This document shows, one piece after another, positions 47,217 to 59,094 of a DNA stretch of 64,000 nucleotides. A program made the translations under genes and the position numbers. The stretch covers positions 82,589,086 to 82,653,085 of the forward strand of contig NC_052357.1 in the NCBI RefSeq assembly GCF_009727055.1, in the 5' to 3' direction. Each line of letters begins with the position of its first letter. The first letter of the stretch is position 1. Below the pieces are notes generated by a model. That model saw only the letters and a program-made list of their open reading frames with translations. It ran no database searches and had not been told where the DNA came from. Source of the DNA: Benincasa hispida (taxonomy: Eukaryota > Streptophyta > Magnoliopsida > Cucurbitales > Cucurbitaceae).

Positions 47217-48996
47217 TGTTGTGGTTGGAAAACACTGATGTGTATGATTGATGATGTTCTATGCGATACTACTGCTAGATATGCATTAATTATGGATGTT
47301 CACGTAGTATGTCATGCATTGTCACAAGTTTCCTTACGATGGAACCAAGTGTAATTCCACCGCAAGTTTCTCGGTGTGATCCAAGGTCGAACACAGGGAC
47401 TGTTTTAGGTTATTGTGGTATGTTCGTGATATATGCGACCAGGTTTTCAATCTTTAAAAGAGTGTTTTGTAATAGTAAATAAATTGCGGTAAAAGAAAGT
47501 AAACAGCAAAAATGCGATAGTAAAATGAAATACAATAAACCTAAGCTAGATGATACAAGATACAGGCTCATGATAAAAGATGTTGGGGTCAAGGCTGGCT
47601 GCAAAGGTTATGCAAAGAACGTGGAATGCAGCAATAAGTCTTATGAATATAATAGAAAGAGAGATAAATAATATAAACAACGCAAGTTCTCAATTGCGTT
47701 GAAGCTAGAAATACTATTCCACTCTTCTCTTGGCGTACACCTTTCGACGATCGGCCACGTTCCCACATGTCTATGGTGAGACAGAGACTAGCGTAATGAA
47801 TGCAAGGTTGCTTCCATGTCTGGAAGTACTGCTCGCTTTAGTTAACGCATTCTTCTAATCTTCTCTCGATAGATCAGAATGGCATCTTCACTTCTGCTCT
47901 CACAGGTGGAGTTAATGGGAATGCATTGGTTATTGTAACCGATGAATTAAAATGAAAATTGTTTTTATTTTGAATCAGAGGATTAAAAAGACATCATGGA
48001 GAAAGTGATTAATGGAGGAACAGAAATAGACAGAGACTGGTATATGAAAGCTATCGAAACATTTAATATGTCTATTAAGTGTTTAATACATGGTATGTGA
48101 ATGAGAAGATAAAGAGAAAGTGAAATACAACGATGAAAGAAATAGAATAGATACAAACAAGCGTCAATGTCTTGGCACCGATTCGATGGAGATCTGTTTA
48201 CCGGATAGGATGGATCTGATGGTAGGAAGAGCTTCCCTCTCAGGCTTGCTCAACCGATAGTAGGGGTCTTTACACAGAGCTTCAAATCAGGTATTTGGCA
48301 TAATAGATTTGATACTTACCTCTTAGCTTTGTCTCGTCTTCTTCCCGGATTTCTTCAATTAAGCATTCAACTCAGCCTTTTCTCTCAACACTTTAGCAGC
48401 AATTTTCCCCGTATCAAGTAGCATAAGTTTTCTCTAAAATCTATGGGTTATTTATATGTACAGGTCTTTGACTCCGGTCTTATGGTCCTCATTGATGGTT
48501 ATGGTAATTCCGAAGATGGAGGGATATTATTCCTTCTGTTATGCAATCAGATCGCCAATTCTGCATAACCGTTAGTTGTACACGTGTCTCAATCCTTCGC
48601 TTTTGCATTGCTTAGTTGCATCTTTCGATCGTGAGTTCGCATGCGATGTTGTTTTTATTACCGCATGCGGTTGAAAGTCAGCTCTGGATCAATTGTCGCA
48701 TTGCACCATCATTGCAATAATCGTCTCTTCATTATTGATTGACGGGCACAATGTGACAGAGATGCGTTGATCAGCTTCTCATGAGCCTTGAGCGCAAGCG
48801 GTGACTTAGTTTCCTACAAAAAAGAGTAAAACTCGGCTTGTCTTCCATCCTTATGGTGTTAGTGGATGTAATTGCAATCATTTATAATTATTGTAATTTT
48901 AAGCTAATTTTCATACAATCGGCGTATATTCACTAACTTTTGGCCGCAATATCTAGATAAGGTGACAGAAATAACTTGTATTTCTACAAGTTATCA
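47217..48996 (-). mobile_element. 5' LTR of the reverse-strand gypsy element
   Basis: On the minus strand it starts TGATAACTTGTAGAAATAC at 48996 and ends ...CCAACCACAACA at 47217, a length of 1,780 bp. It corresponds to 36924-38464 apart from the last 235 bases. No direct target duplication can be shown because the other end of the element is rearranged. The TG...CA ends and the adjacent primer site fix the boundary. Confidence 0.8.
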
Positions 48997-49048
48997 CTTA
49001 TCACCCAACGATCTTGTTGTCGCTCATCGCGTATCTCTCGCATCACTT
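48997..49048. other. Remnant of host LTR between two retrotransposons
   Basis: These 52 bases (with acgatcttgttgtcgctcat and gcgtatctctcgcatcac) resemble 21225-21275 in the LTR at 19513-22043. They appear to be the continuation of the LTR broken at 36886, now squeezed between the gypsy 5' LTR and the copia 5' LTR. Confidence 0.5.
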
Positions 49049-51197
49049 TGTTGGGGTTGATGCCCTAAATTCTCGAGTCCTGTAGTTTGTAAACAGTTTG
49101 TACGAATGTTTGTGTTGTATAATATATGATATTTACTTCACATCTTGTTTTTTGCTAAGTTGCATGTTTTATTTGCTTTACCACAAACCAATAAACATAA
49201 AATCTCTGGTTATCTATATGTAACTTAAGCATGTATGTGGTGACATACAAGTGGATCATGTCTTGAGGGATAACCAAAATGGTATGTAGTATATGGATAT
49301 AGGAGGGAAACCTTATCCTAGTAATGCTATGGATGTGGCCCGCCTTGTGGAATGGTCACAAGTGTTGTAACTTGTCACAGATGGTTTGATCCTGATCATT
49401 CGTGTAAGGGACATACGAGCAGGGGCGTCCTATACAAAGAGTTTGTATAAGACCTAACCATGAAGTGTTAACGTCTCATTATATAACATCGTTCATGACA
49501 GAAACTTCACTTCACTAGGATGACCATAGGTAACATGACATCAATCCTGAGTGAGTTGGGAACTCCTGCCATTGAAGGCGGTTCTTTGATTTGTATCGGT
49601 GCGAGTGGTCAGGTCGTCGATTCAAACCTACCATTTTCGGGATTCGTCTGATTTGGGAGTTGGGAACTCAGCTATATAAGATGGAATTCACTCCTTCCCC
49701 GAGGCAAGGGCAAGTGGATAGATAACTCCCTTAAGGGCTGATTCCAGGGCTTGAACGATGTGGCACCATACACCTTCTTTTGGCCTGAGAGGTGTTCACA
49801 CATATTTGGACTATGTTATATTGTTCATTAGAGGAACCAATGGTACTTAAGGAGTGAGATGTATTTACAAGGGCAAAACCATAAATTGGCCCAACTGTAC
49901 TTACGAGCATCTGTGAAGAGTCATCGTACTCATGATTGGTTATATCCGATGGACACAGAAATATATCTATGGTAAGAAGAGTTCAATTGTTGGTCTTTAG
50001 TGGAATGCCTCATAGTTAACGGACGGTGGGTCTCGTGGCTAAAGTGTTTAGTCAGCTATTCAGTACCATTGGAGCTTCGAGCCACAAGTCCATTAGGTCC
50101 CCTGGGAAACTTGGATAAAGTCGAGAATCAGTGTTTGGGTTAATTTGAAATGTTCAAATTGACAAGATGGACTTCGATTATATATGATATAATTGAATTG
50201 GTTAATTATATATGATATAATTGACTAAATGTATGAGATACATTATTTTGGAGAAAATTTGATATAAATATGATTTATATCAAGTAGAGGAGAAATTATT
50301 ATAGTAGATATGTGATATCAAACTATATGGTAAGAATATAATATGATTTTATTTATTAATTATTTAATTGGTTAATTATATGATAATTAGCCTAAAATTT
50401 CTCTCAAACATGCATTAGTGGGAGCACCTGCTTCAATTATTGTAACCGAAGAATAAAATGAAAATTTGTTTCATTTTGCAAAAGTTCGGAGAAATTGGCA
50501 TTGGTGTGGAAATGTAAACAATCGCATAGTCAAGAGCCTATACAATAGTCACTCAGTGCCTAAATGATCGCACATCTCGCGCCTAAACGTTTGCACGCTA
50601 GTCTCTAAACGATCGCTTAGCTTTCCTAAACGATCTCATAGTGTGTCGTATTTTCTAAACAATCATCTACCTTTTACTAAACGATCACTTAGTAAAACCT
50701 ACCCAATCGTGTAGCTTCTTCTAAACGATAAGCACTTAGCTATACGATAGCTCCTTTTCTCTCCCACTTGCTTATCGTCTACACGATTAGTTCTTTCTTC
50801 AACCTCTACCAAACTCACCAAAGACCACACTTTGGATTCACACTCTGAGAATACCAAGGGCTCCATTTTTGTGGTGTCATCCTTGCTGCTTTCACTTATT
50901 CGTGACTGTTCATGATGCTATCGCTTGTATAGACAATCGTGCTGCTGCAACCGACGCATTTGTTGGGCGATAGAGTACGGGTGGAGGTTTTTCCGCTGCG
51001 TAAGGGTTCCAAAGCTTGAAGAGGGTCTTCAACTAGTATGAGCACTCTTTCCCTTGTACTTTAGTGTTCAAAGCATGCCTTTAATTAGTGTGAATTTGCA
51101 TAACTGTGTGTTCGAATGTATGTGTTGTATTTCCGTCATGATGAAATCGGAAAGATCCGAATGCTCTCATGGATGTTTTTCGTTAAGAGTTCCTTCA
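49049..51197 (+). mobile_element. 5' LTR of the copia element
   Basis: It starts TGTTGGGGTTGATGCCC and ends GTTCCTTCA immediately before the primer-binding site, length about 2.15 kb. No second LTR is in the window, so the left boundary rests on the TG start, the adjoining unrelated sequence and memory of similar plant copia LTRs. It contains cgatcgcttag-type repeats (50510-50790). Confidence 0.65.
50510..50790. repeat. CGATCG-type repeats inside the copia LTR
   Basis: Cores such as ctaaacgatcgcttag, ctaaacaatcatctac and acgataagcacttag recur about every 22-25 bases. They share the (a)cgatcg(t/c)(t/g)tag core of the array at 10765-14830. Confidence 0.65.
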
Positions 51198-51215
51198 ATT
51201 GTTATCAAAGTCAGG
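51198..51215 (+). other. Copia primer-binding site
   Basis: The bases attgttatcaaagtcagg follow the LTR directly and differ in a few positions from the usual copia primer site TGGTATCAGAGC (initiator tRNA-Met). This fixes the LTR end and orientation. Confidence 0.65.
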
Positions 51216-53532
51216 TTCTGATATTCAAATTTCATTGTTGCAACGAATTACATATATATTCTTGGTGGGTGCATGTCTGCTCTTTTTAATTGTTAAATTG
51301 TTGTGGATGTCCGGATTAATGGATGTTTTCGTGGATGTTAGCCTCGGTTTGATTTAATTCTTTTACATTTGTGGTTGTTTGTAAAGGCCCCTACATTTTT
51401 TTAGCATTAATAATCGTTATCGAGTCTGTAATTCAAAGTCTGTTTGAGTCTTGAGTCGTTCGTGAAGAAGATCGGAGCAAGCATTGCAGTTCTTCGAGGA
51501 AGGAGACGATCAAGGGTTGATCGCATCGTGTAGACGATGGGGTAAGCGATATCTGAGTATCGGGTTGTGTAGACGATGGGATGCTCGCATATCGTTTAAC
51601 GCGCACGTGCACTAGACGATCATTTAGGTCAGTAAGCTTCATTGCTTAGTAACTGACTAAATGATCGCTTAGTAATGCAAGGTAAATCGTTTACCAGTCG
51701 CTACATTAAGCGATCACATAGACGATCAGGCTTCACAGCCTCGTAGTCATCTACGTGATCATTTATTTTTTGTGTCTATCATCTAGTGCGCGATGGGCGA
51801 TTGTCTACCTTCGGGTTTATTACACAATGGAGTCCTCTTGGCGGTTCAAGACCCGTTCACCTATGAACCGGTTCACTCGATGAAAAATGTAATAGATAGG
51901 GTTATTTCATTCCGAGTTTTGTAAAGGCTCATCCCGGTCTATTAATCATTTATTTATTACATTTGATGAATGTTTTATATGTCATATGGTATGCACATAT
52001 AGTAAATCCCACCTTAGGTTATGCATTGGTCATGCATCACCTCTTTATTGTAATTGTTATAATTTAGAGAAGCATGATTTAATTATGTAAGTGAATGCTC
52101 ATGCATCATATAATATAAGAGTTATATTTATACATGCATAAAAAACATTGACATGCATCATCTTTATATTATAATTGTTATAGTAAAAGGGTGAATGATA
52201 GCATGTTTGCTTGGTTATTAAGCCTTAAATAAAAGTTATATATAGTAATAATCGGACATTGCATGAAGCATGACACATAGGTTACTTTATAATCGTTATA
52301 AACACCTCGTTGTGCGCAATGGTTTTTTAGTTGTTTCTTTTTAAAAGTTAAAGAGAAATTAGAACTAATAGAAATAAGAAAGACATGCATGCTCACTTAG
52401 GTTTAATTCATGGTTTTAAAGTGTTTAAAACTTGGATCACATAGACCTAAGATCATGATTCTAATATGATTAGCAACCCTAAGGCTTTAATCTTTTTCAT
52501 CGGTTTAATAGGATTAAATTGACTAATAAAAGGTTAAAGTGTAGCAAATCTATCTATAAAGGACCTTTTGTCTAAGGCGGGTTCTGTCAAGGCTGGGGTA
52601 TTTAAGTTGACGGAAACGTAACACCCCTACTTGAGAACTTACCTGGAAAGGTGAATTAGATAGATTTGACGCATGCATGCAAGTTAAAGACAGTCCATTA
52701 AATTGTTTAAATGTGACTACTTGAACTTGTTTATATTTCATAGACAAACATTATTTATGAGCGGGAATTAAAAAGAGGACTTAGACTAAATTCAGTAGCC
52801 GGATTGTCTAGGTTAATGAACCCCTAGGTAGAACATTCAGTGGGAGATACTTGGGGCATGAGAATGCTCCACTTAAACCTTTCACGTTTCTTCTAAATAG
52901 TCCACACTGAGATTACCCCTCGGCTCGCGGCACCTTTGGCGTGTCCCCCTAACAGATGGTGTTTGGGTAGGTAAATATCAAGGTGGATGGAGAGAGTGTC
53001 ATAGTAAGTGGGAGGGGGAAGTGCGACAACATATCCCTCAGTCTCCCTCATTGGATTGAATAAAGTTACTACGCATGCGCTCGAGGCACCCTGGGAATGT
53101 CCCCTAAAGGATGAAAGTTTTGCGCATTTCTTTTTTTAATCTCTTGTAAGAGGATAAGATAACTTAGTCTCTTGTTCTAATCTGCTTCTTCCCTACGGTG
53201 GGCTCATTAGGGCGGGACTCTGGCACCGAAAGCGAGGGGTTACACTTATGCGGAATTATTAAGGTTAACAGTTTTTTAAACCGAAAAATGTGATGTTAGG
53301 TTCAGTTCCAAGAGGTTGTTCTGCTATGGTTGAGAAGTCTCATCCCACCAAAGGGGCAACTGATCATCCCACCAGTGACGTTTGTCCTACCTCACTGGGG
53401 CATCATTGCAAAATAGAAGTCTATAACTTAGGGTACTTGAAATTGTTTTGCAAAACTGATTGGTTTAAAGGTGGTTTAACAAAATCCAATAAAGTTTTTT
53501 TTTTGTATTTTCAACAACAACTCTTTTTCAAA
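51216..53532 (+). other. Untranslated leader of the copia element
   Basis: About 2.3 kb separates primer site and gag. Bases 51470-51800 hold another set of cgatcg(c/t)ttag-like repeats; 51960-52320 has direct repeats with gcatcatctttatattataa / atgcatcatataatataaga; 52880-53240 is less AT-rich (ctcggctcgcggcacctttg). Small open frames here, including the plus-strand one that opens at 53290 ahead of gag, look incidental. No accessory gene is recognised. Confidence 0.5.
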
Positions 53533-53972
53533 ATGGAAACAACCATGTTGGCTTTGTTAAGCGCCGGAAAATTATATGGCGACAACTTCGCAACATGGAA
53601 ACACATGATCACGACGATCCTAATCATCGAGGATCTCATGTTTGCTCTCACGGAGGCCTGTCCTCCTATTCTAGCTTCTAATGCCACTTGAAATGTTCGG
53701 GAGGCATACGAGTGATGGACAAGGGAAAATGAGAAGGCCCGAGCCTACATCTTGGCAAGTTTTTCTGAAGTCTTGGCCAAGAAACATGAGCCTATAGTCT
53801 CAGCACGTGAGATCATGGAGTCCCTGGGGGGGATGTTTGGACAACTATCTGAACGGCTTATGCATGAGGCTCTTAAATACATATTCAACTCTAAAATGGA
53901 AGACACCTTTGTTCGTGAACATGTGCTTAACATGATGGTCCACTTTAATGTGGCGGAGTTGTATGGGTCTAC
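53533..53972 (+). pseudogene. Copia gag, N-terminal part
   Basis: It starts METTMLALLSAGKLYGDNFA, the usual copia gag opening (a hydrophobic step then 'G.NYATWK'). Later blocks include EKARAYILASFSEVLAKKHE and EHVLNMMVHFNVAELYGST. Two in-frame TGA codons (53689 and 53713) interrupt it. At 53972 the frame is broken by the solo LTR and resumes after 55657. The start was chosen because the conserved N-terminus begins at this ATG. Confidence 0.78.
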
Positions 53973-55652
53973 TGATAACGGGCAGAAATGCACGTTATCT
54001 TAGTGCTAAGTTCTTAAACAATGTTGGATTGCGTTGATGAAATATGTTAACTTGCATCCATTAAGCATTGTTTTCATGATATTGTGGTCGCATGCGTTCA
54101 ACGCATTAGAACAGTTGATTTTTGTATTTTTATGCAGAATATGCGTTAATGCAATGCAAAGATTGTGATCATAGAAATTCATTGGTCGAGCACAACTTCA
54201 CCGCAAGGCTTTACGTTGATCGTTCTCGCAAATATTCGCCCAAGAAAGATCGTCGCAACTTGGTCAGCGCAACATAGTGAGCGCATCTTGGTGAAAGGCC
54301 AATTAAGAGCGATGGGACAGAAAGCTGATGACGGTCGAATCCAAATTAAGTTAACAGTCCATAACGGTCACAAAGTACATTCAGCTTTATCGGTGATAAT
54401 GATTCGGTGCATAAGTTAGGAATAAAAGTTGACCCATCTATACAACCAGGAGAGAGAAACCACCTTTCACCATGGATGCTCTATAAATACCAAGGGCATT
54501 CTTCAGAGAAGGGGTTGATCAGTTCACGAGTTTAGTAGTTAGAAATTTCATACTTCAGTTCACACGTCTTTAGTTTTCTTTCAATTTAAGGCAGAGCGAG
54601 GGAAGACGTTGTGCCGGCAGATTGTTCCGGTAAGCTTGGGACAGCGCCGATAGCTTCAAGGATAGAGAGAGGGCCGACGCCTGCGGAAGCGGGAACATCT
54701 TTAGATCAGAATAGACATTTCAGTGTAAAAAGCCTCGGTCAGCAAGGAATTGCTACCAGGCTCTCTACCTTTACTTTCCATTGTCATTTTATACTCAACT
54801 CATCTATAAAAATGGATTTCCCTTCTCTATATTTGTTCACTCTCTGTTATTCACGCATGAGTAGCTAAATCTGTTGAATGGGTTGAGAAGCATTTAGCTA
54901 GCACAACTAGGGAATCTTCATTCTTTGCGATTATTTTGTTTATGTATGCTTCATTCATCCATTAGAGATACTCGAGAGGGTAGTCTAAAGACAGGATCTA
55001 GACTTGGGAAGGTCTGGTTAGAATCTAGACTCAGAAGATCCAGATTAGAATGCATGAACAAGAGATAGGTGCTTAGGAATGAGCACTATTTGTATCAACG
55101 CATCGCATGCATCCTAGAGATAGGATATGATTGTATGTGGTCACCCTGCTTTTATGCATTTTGCATCATCGCATAGGACAAGAGTAGAGACTTAGGGATG
55201 AGCTCTATGGACATTCTGCATTCAACACATGTGTCCTAGATTTAGGAGAATCGCATTTACATTGGAAAATGACTTGTTGTGCGTGGTTGTAACATGATCG
55301 CGTAGTCTGACGCATTCCGAAGTAACACTAGCTAAAGATCTTCTCAACCCGTTCATCGCATACTCATTGCATCTATCAACGCAACTATCTTTTCTCAACT
55401 CCGCCGCATTTGTTTATTTCTTTTTCATCAACGCAAACACAAACCCAACACTTTATTTATTTATCCGGTTACCGCAAAGTTCTTCATAAAAATTACCAAC
55501 GCAAACTGTTTTCACAAGTCCCTATGTTCGACCCTGGACTTACCAGGAAACTCAGGAGAATTTACACTGGATTCCGTAGGAAAACTTGAGTGCACAATGC
55601 AATTCCATCAACACATAGCATCCATATTTCCACTTCATAAATACAAGCATCA
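53973..55652 (+). mobile_element. Solo LTR, 1,680 bp, TSD tctac, inside copia gag
   Basis: It starts TGATAACGGGCAG and ends AAGCATCA, with perfect 5-bp duplications tctac at 53968-53972 and 55653-55657. It is the second copy of the family at 15198-16863; both share phrases such as ttcttaaacaatgttggatt, ctataaatac and gtctaaagacaggatctaga. It is younger than the copia element it interrupts. Confidence 0.88.
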
Positions 55653-56145
55653 TCTACCATTGATGACGACAACTAGGTTAGCATAATCCTGCATTCTTTG
55701 TCGGAGAGCTTCCTGCACTATGTTAGCAATGTGATTCTTAATAAAGTGAAATATAACCTTACAACTCTCCTCAACAAGTTGTAGACCTACCAATCTTTAC
55801 TGAAAAGTAAACAGAGGAAGAAGGGTGAGGCAAATATTGCTTCATCCTCCAGGATGTTCCATAGAGGTTCGACCTCAGGAACGAAATCTGCACCTTCTAC
55901 TTCTAACTCTGCAAAGAGGAAGAAGAAGAAGGGTGGTAAGGGAAAAAAGAAGACACTTGCTAACCCACCGTCTGTCGCCCCAAGGAGGCGTCCACCGGTT
56001 GAAAAGGGAAAGTGTTTCCACTGCAATCAGGATGGACACTAGAAGAGGAACTATCTTCGCTATCTGAAAGAGAAGAAAGCAGCCAAGGCTAAGGTCAAGA
56101 CTGATAAAAGGTAAATATGATTTACTAGTTCTTGAAACTTGTTTA
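55653..56145 (+). pseudogene. Copia gag, C-terminal part with zinc knuckle
   Basis: After the solo LTR, homology resumes with a decayed helix region (SNVILNKVKYNLTTLLNKL, with frame breaks), then SSSRMFHRGSTSGTKSAPS, a Lys-rich stretch, and the zinc knuckle CFHCNQDGH. Where copia elements usually have W-K-R-N-C the reading is stop-K-R-N-Y (TAG at 56040), so the fourth zinc ligand is replaced by Tyr. The knuckle would package element RNA. Confidence 0.75.
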
Positions 56146-57174
56146 GTGGAGAATGATGATTCAGCCTGGATAATTGATTTGGGCGCCACTAACCACGTTT
56201 ATTCTTCTTTTCAGGAGATTAGATCTTGGCGACAGCTAGAGGCTTGTGAGATGATGATGCAAGTAGGCATCGGGCACGTCGTCTCAGTTGTGGCAGTGGG
56301 AGGGCTCCAATTAGCTTTACAAAATAGGTTTCTTGTTTTAAATGATGTATATATTGTTCCCGAACTAAAGAGGAACCTCATTTCTGTAAAGTGTTTATTG
56401 CAATGTAAATATACTATCTCTTTTAATATGGATAAAGCATTTATTCATAAAGATGGTGTTTTTATTTGTACTGCAGATTTGGAATCGAATTTATATGTGC
56501 TAAGGCCGTTAGCCATTAATTCCCTCCATAATACTGAATTGTTTAGAACTATCGTAACTCAAACAAAACGTCGACGTATTTCTCCAAAAGAAAATACCCA
56601 TCTCTGGCATATTCGTTTAGGGCACATCAATCTCAATAGGATTGCGAGATTGGTGAAGAATGGACTTCTAACTGAGTTAAAAGAAAATTTTTTACCAGTG
56701 TGTGAGTCTTGCCTTGAGGGTAAGATGACTAAATGACCTTTTACTGGAAAAGGTTATAGAGCCAAGGAACCTCTTGAGTTAGTACAGTCTGACCTTTGTG
56801 GTCCTATGAATGTGCGAGCCCGAGGTGGCTATGTGTATTTTATCAGGTATAGGTATGTTTATCTTATGCAACAGAAGTCTGAATTCTTTGAAAAGTTCAA
56901 AGAGTTCAAGGTTGAAGTTGAAAACGCATTGGATAGACGGATTAAAACACTTCGATTCGATCGAGGTGGAAATTATTTAGATTCGACATTCCAGGACTAT
57001 TTGATAGAACATGTCATTTCCCAACTCTCAGTGCCGAGTACACCTCAGCAGAATGGTGTAGCGGAGAGGAGAAATAGGACCGTATTGGACATGGTTCGCT
57101 CGATGATGAGTTACGCTTCCTTACCGGACTCGTTTTGGGATTTCACAATGGAAACTGCGGAATTCGTAGTCTAA
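56146..57174 (+). pseudogene. Copia protease and integrase
   Basis: Protease: WIIDLGATNHVYSSF; copia proteases have D-S/T-G-A, so the Leu here removes the usual Ser/Thr next to the catalytic Asp. The GAG-pre-integrase zinc region follows with HLWHIRLGHINLNRIARLV and CESCLEGKMTK, then an in-frame TGA (56734). The integrase core has ELVQSDLCGPM (first Asp), TLRFDRGGNYLD (second Asp) and PQQNGVAERRNR (Glu). Between GGYVYFI and YVYLMQQKSEFF about ten residues of the family's D-D-x-S-R step are missing. The frame ends at 57174, shortly after SLPDSFWDFTMETA, where homology is lost. Confidence 0.8.
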
Positions 57175-59094
57175 AAGATGTTAAAACTATATTTGAGATA
57201 TCTATAGAAACCACAACCTTAGAAAAAATGAAGCCAACAAATGAAATCTTCAACATGCTCCCCCTTTGGCTTACATTTTTTTTAAGGTAGAACAGAAAAA
57301 AAAAAAAAAAAAAAAAAACCATAAAATTCAACTCAGTTGATGCCAAGAATAATAGCTTAAAAATTACAATAACAACAACAAAACCAGCACTAAATAACCA
57401 AACACAACAAAGTCTTCAAACTACACACCACCAAAATAAACTACTCGAAGCTAAGTAGGCGTCGTTAGCTCTACCCAATCCGAAACAAATAATATTTGTA
57501 AAGCTCGAACATCAACCTAAACTAACTAGTAGTTAAAGTGGAAGTAAGAGGTTGATTCGAAGGGAAATGTTATTTATCTTTTCTTTAACCAAGCTTAACT
57601 ATAAAAGCTATAAAATAGGGGGGTTTTGATTAAGATAAGAAACATGCTAAAAATCAAAAGATAAAGGATAGTTGTAACCAAATTTAGAAAATTCTTGCTT
57701 CTAATCCAAGTTAGACGTTCAATGCAATTCTTATCATTAAATTCTAAAAATTTAATTCACAATCGGATTAAGCTCGCAACTACTTACTTAATCTAGATTA
57801 AACTAGTCTCTATAAAGGTAGACAACTAGCATAACCTAGTCAAGAAAGTGACCTAATTAATGATTAAGGTAGGATAGCCCTAACCCTAATCTATCTACAT
57901 GCTTCTACCTCTATTGGGATCGATAGCGGCCATATAGAAGAGAAAATGCGTGCATTAAGTTAAAGGATTCAATTTTGTCGATTAATTGTTAAGATAGCTT
58001 AATCAACACACAATTATTATTACCTCTTGGAGATCTTGGCTAGACATTCTATCGAATACATTAAAAGCAACGTATTCAATCATGAGTGAATGTGACAAAA
58101 CCAAGCATCTATGCTAAACATGTTCAAGATATAGATCAGTCAACATGCTTCAAGAATTAAAAACTGATTCAAGAATGCTCAAATTCAGATTGCTAATGAT
58201 AAAGAAAAGTACAAAACTCAAAAGAATTTGCAAGAACTCTTGAAATAGAAACAATATTGAATTACTTCATAAATCCATAGACAAATTCATGAAGAATTAC
58301 AAGTTATTGATTACAAATCAAAAAGAAATAAAAATCTAACCTAAGTTGGAAACAAAATTACCATAGAGACTAATTGATATAGAGACAAATTCCAGCCTGC
58401 TCGAAATCGTGCTTCCTCCCTTTCAGAAAAAAAAAAAAGAAAGAAAGAAAGAAAACTATTTATACTTGCAGGGTAGTGCAACGTTGGGCTCAACACTGCA
58501 ACGCTAAATCATAGAAAAAGCCAAGAAGCATTGTGCTTGAGATGTGACTCTGGTGCTTGACGCTAAATCATGATGCTGGAACTCGATGGCTTTACTCGAT
58601 GACTCGATCACATTTACTTGATGCTTGATGGCCTTAACACGATTACTCGATGCTCGATGACCTTTACTTGATGTTTGATTATACTCGATGGCCGATAGCA
58701 TTACTTGATGGTACTCGATGATACTCAATGGTACTCAATGAAAATTTAGTAATTTTCTGATTCTCTTCAATGAAGTTGATTTTAAATTTGTCATTTTTTA
58801 TCCTTTTGGCCCAATTTTCTTGTAATGACTCCTAAACGCCTCGGGGACTGTTTTACCTATAAAATTAGCAATTAAAGCAAATAATCAACACTATTTTGAG
58901 GAAATTAACATAGAAAATATACATCCTTTAAAGGCCTAACATAAACCAACAAGAAATAAACCATAAAACCACCATAAGTATAGTTTTCAAGAAAATAGAA
59001 CAAGAAGTAGTAGAACCACATCACCAAACAAACACCAACCATCCACTACTCCTCTCCTTTTCTGACTAAAAATAAAAAAGAAAATTAGGTATGT
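57175..59094. other. Gene-free DNA, probable LTR fragment on the minus strand
   Basis: No copia sequence continues here. There is a poly-A tract at 57296-57318 and a gaaa repeat at 58430-58450. The stretch 58480-58500 (caacgttgggctcaacactg) and the region 57550-58350 are reminiscent of Athila-type LTRs read on the minus strand, but I could not define ends. A gatgctcgatg repeat lies at 58560-58740. Confidence 0.4.
58555..58740. repeat. Minisatellite of (a)ctcgatg / cttgatg units
   Basis: Units such as ttactcgatg, gatgctcgatgacc, tacttgatg and gtactcaatg repeat irregularly every 10-20 bases. The open frame on the minus strand, rich in SSxxxIEY-type residues, is a by-product. Confidence 0.75.

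Larger units (their letters stand above)
36887..48996 (-). mobile_element. Ty3/gypsy element (Athila/Tat-like), reverse strand, rearranged
   Basis: On the minus strand the order is 5' LTR (48996-47217), primer-binding site for tRNA-Asp, protease, reverse transcriptase, RNase H, integrase, a non-coding 3' region, polypurine tract and 3' LTR (38464-36924). No chromodomain follows the integrase, and the protease ([11 protein letters not shown]) and primer type fit the Athila/Tat branch, a family-level inference. Rearrangements: gag is missing between the primer site and protease, the integrase segment is tandemly repeated, the 3' LTR lacks about 235 bp at its end and is joined to a 37-bp piece of protease sequence. 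Several stops and one frame change make it non-autonomous. Confidence 0.8.
49049..57174 (+). mobile_element. Ty1/copia element, 5' two-thirds, interrupted and truncated
   Basis: The order is 5' LTR (49049-51197), primer site (51199 on), long leader, gag, protease and integrase, all on the plus strand. Reverse transcriptase, RNase H and the 3' LTR are missing: homology stops inside integrase near 57165. A solo LTR (53973-55652) splits gag. Stops in gag, the zinc knuckle and integrase show it is inactive. The PR-IN order before RT is diagnostic for copia. Confidence 0.85.

Noticed and set aside
53752..54003. Open frame running from gag into STDNGQKCTLS
   Set aside because: The last residues are read from the inserted solo LTR; the real gag frame stops at the insertion point 53972.
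58504..58728. Minus-strand frame rich in Ser, His and Ile-Glu-Tyr
   Set aside because: It is a translation of the gatgctcgatg minisatellite.
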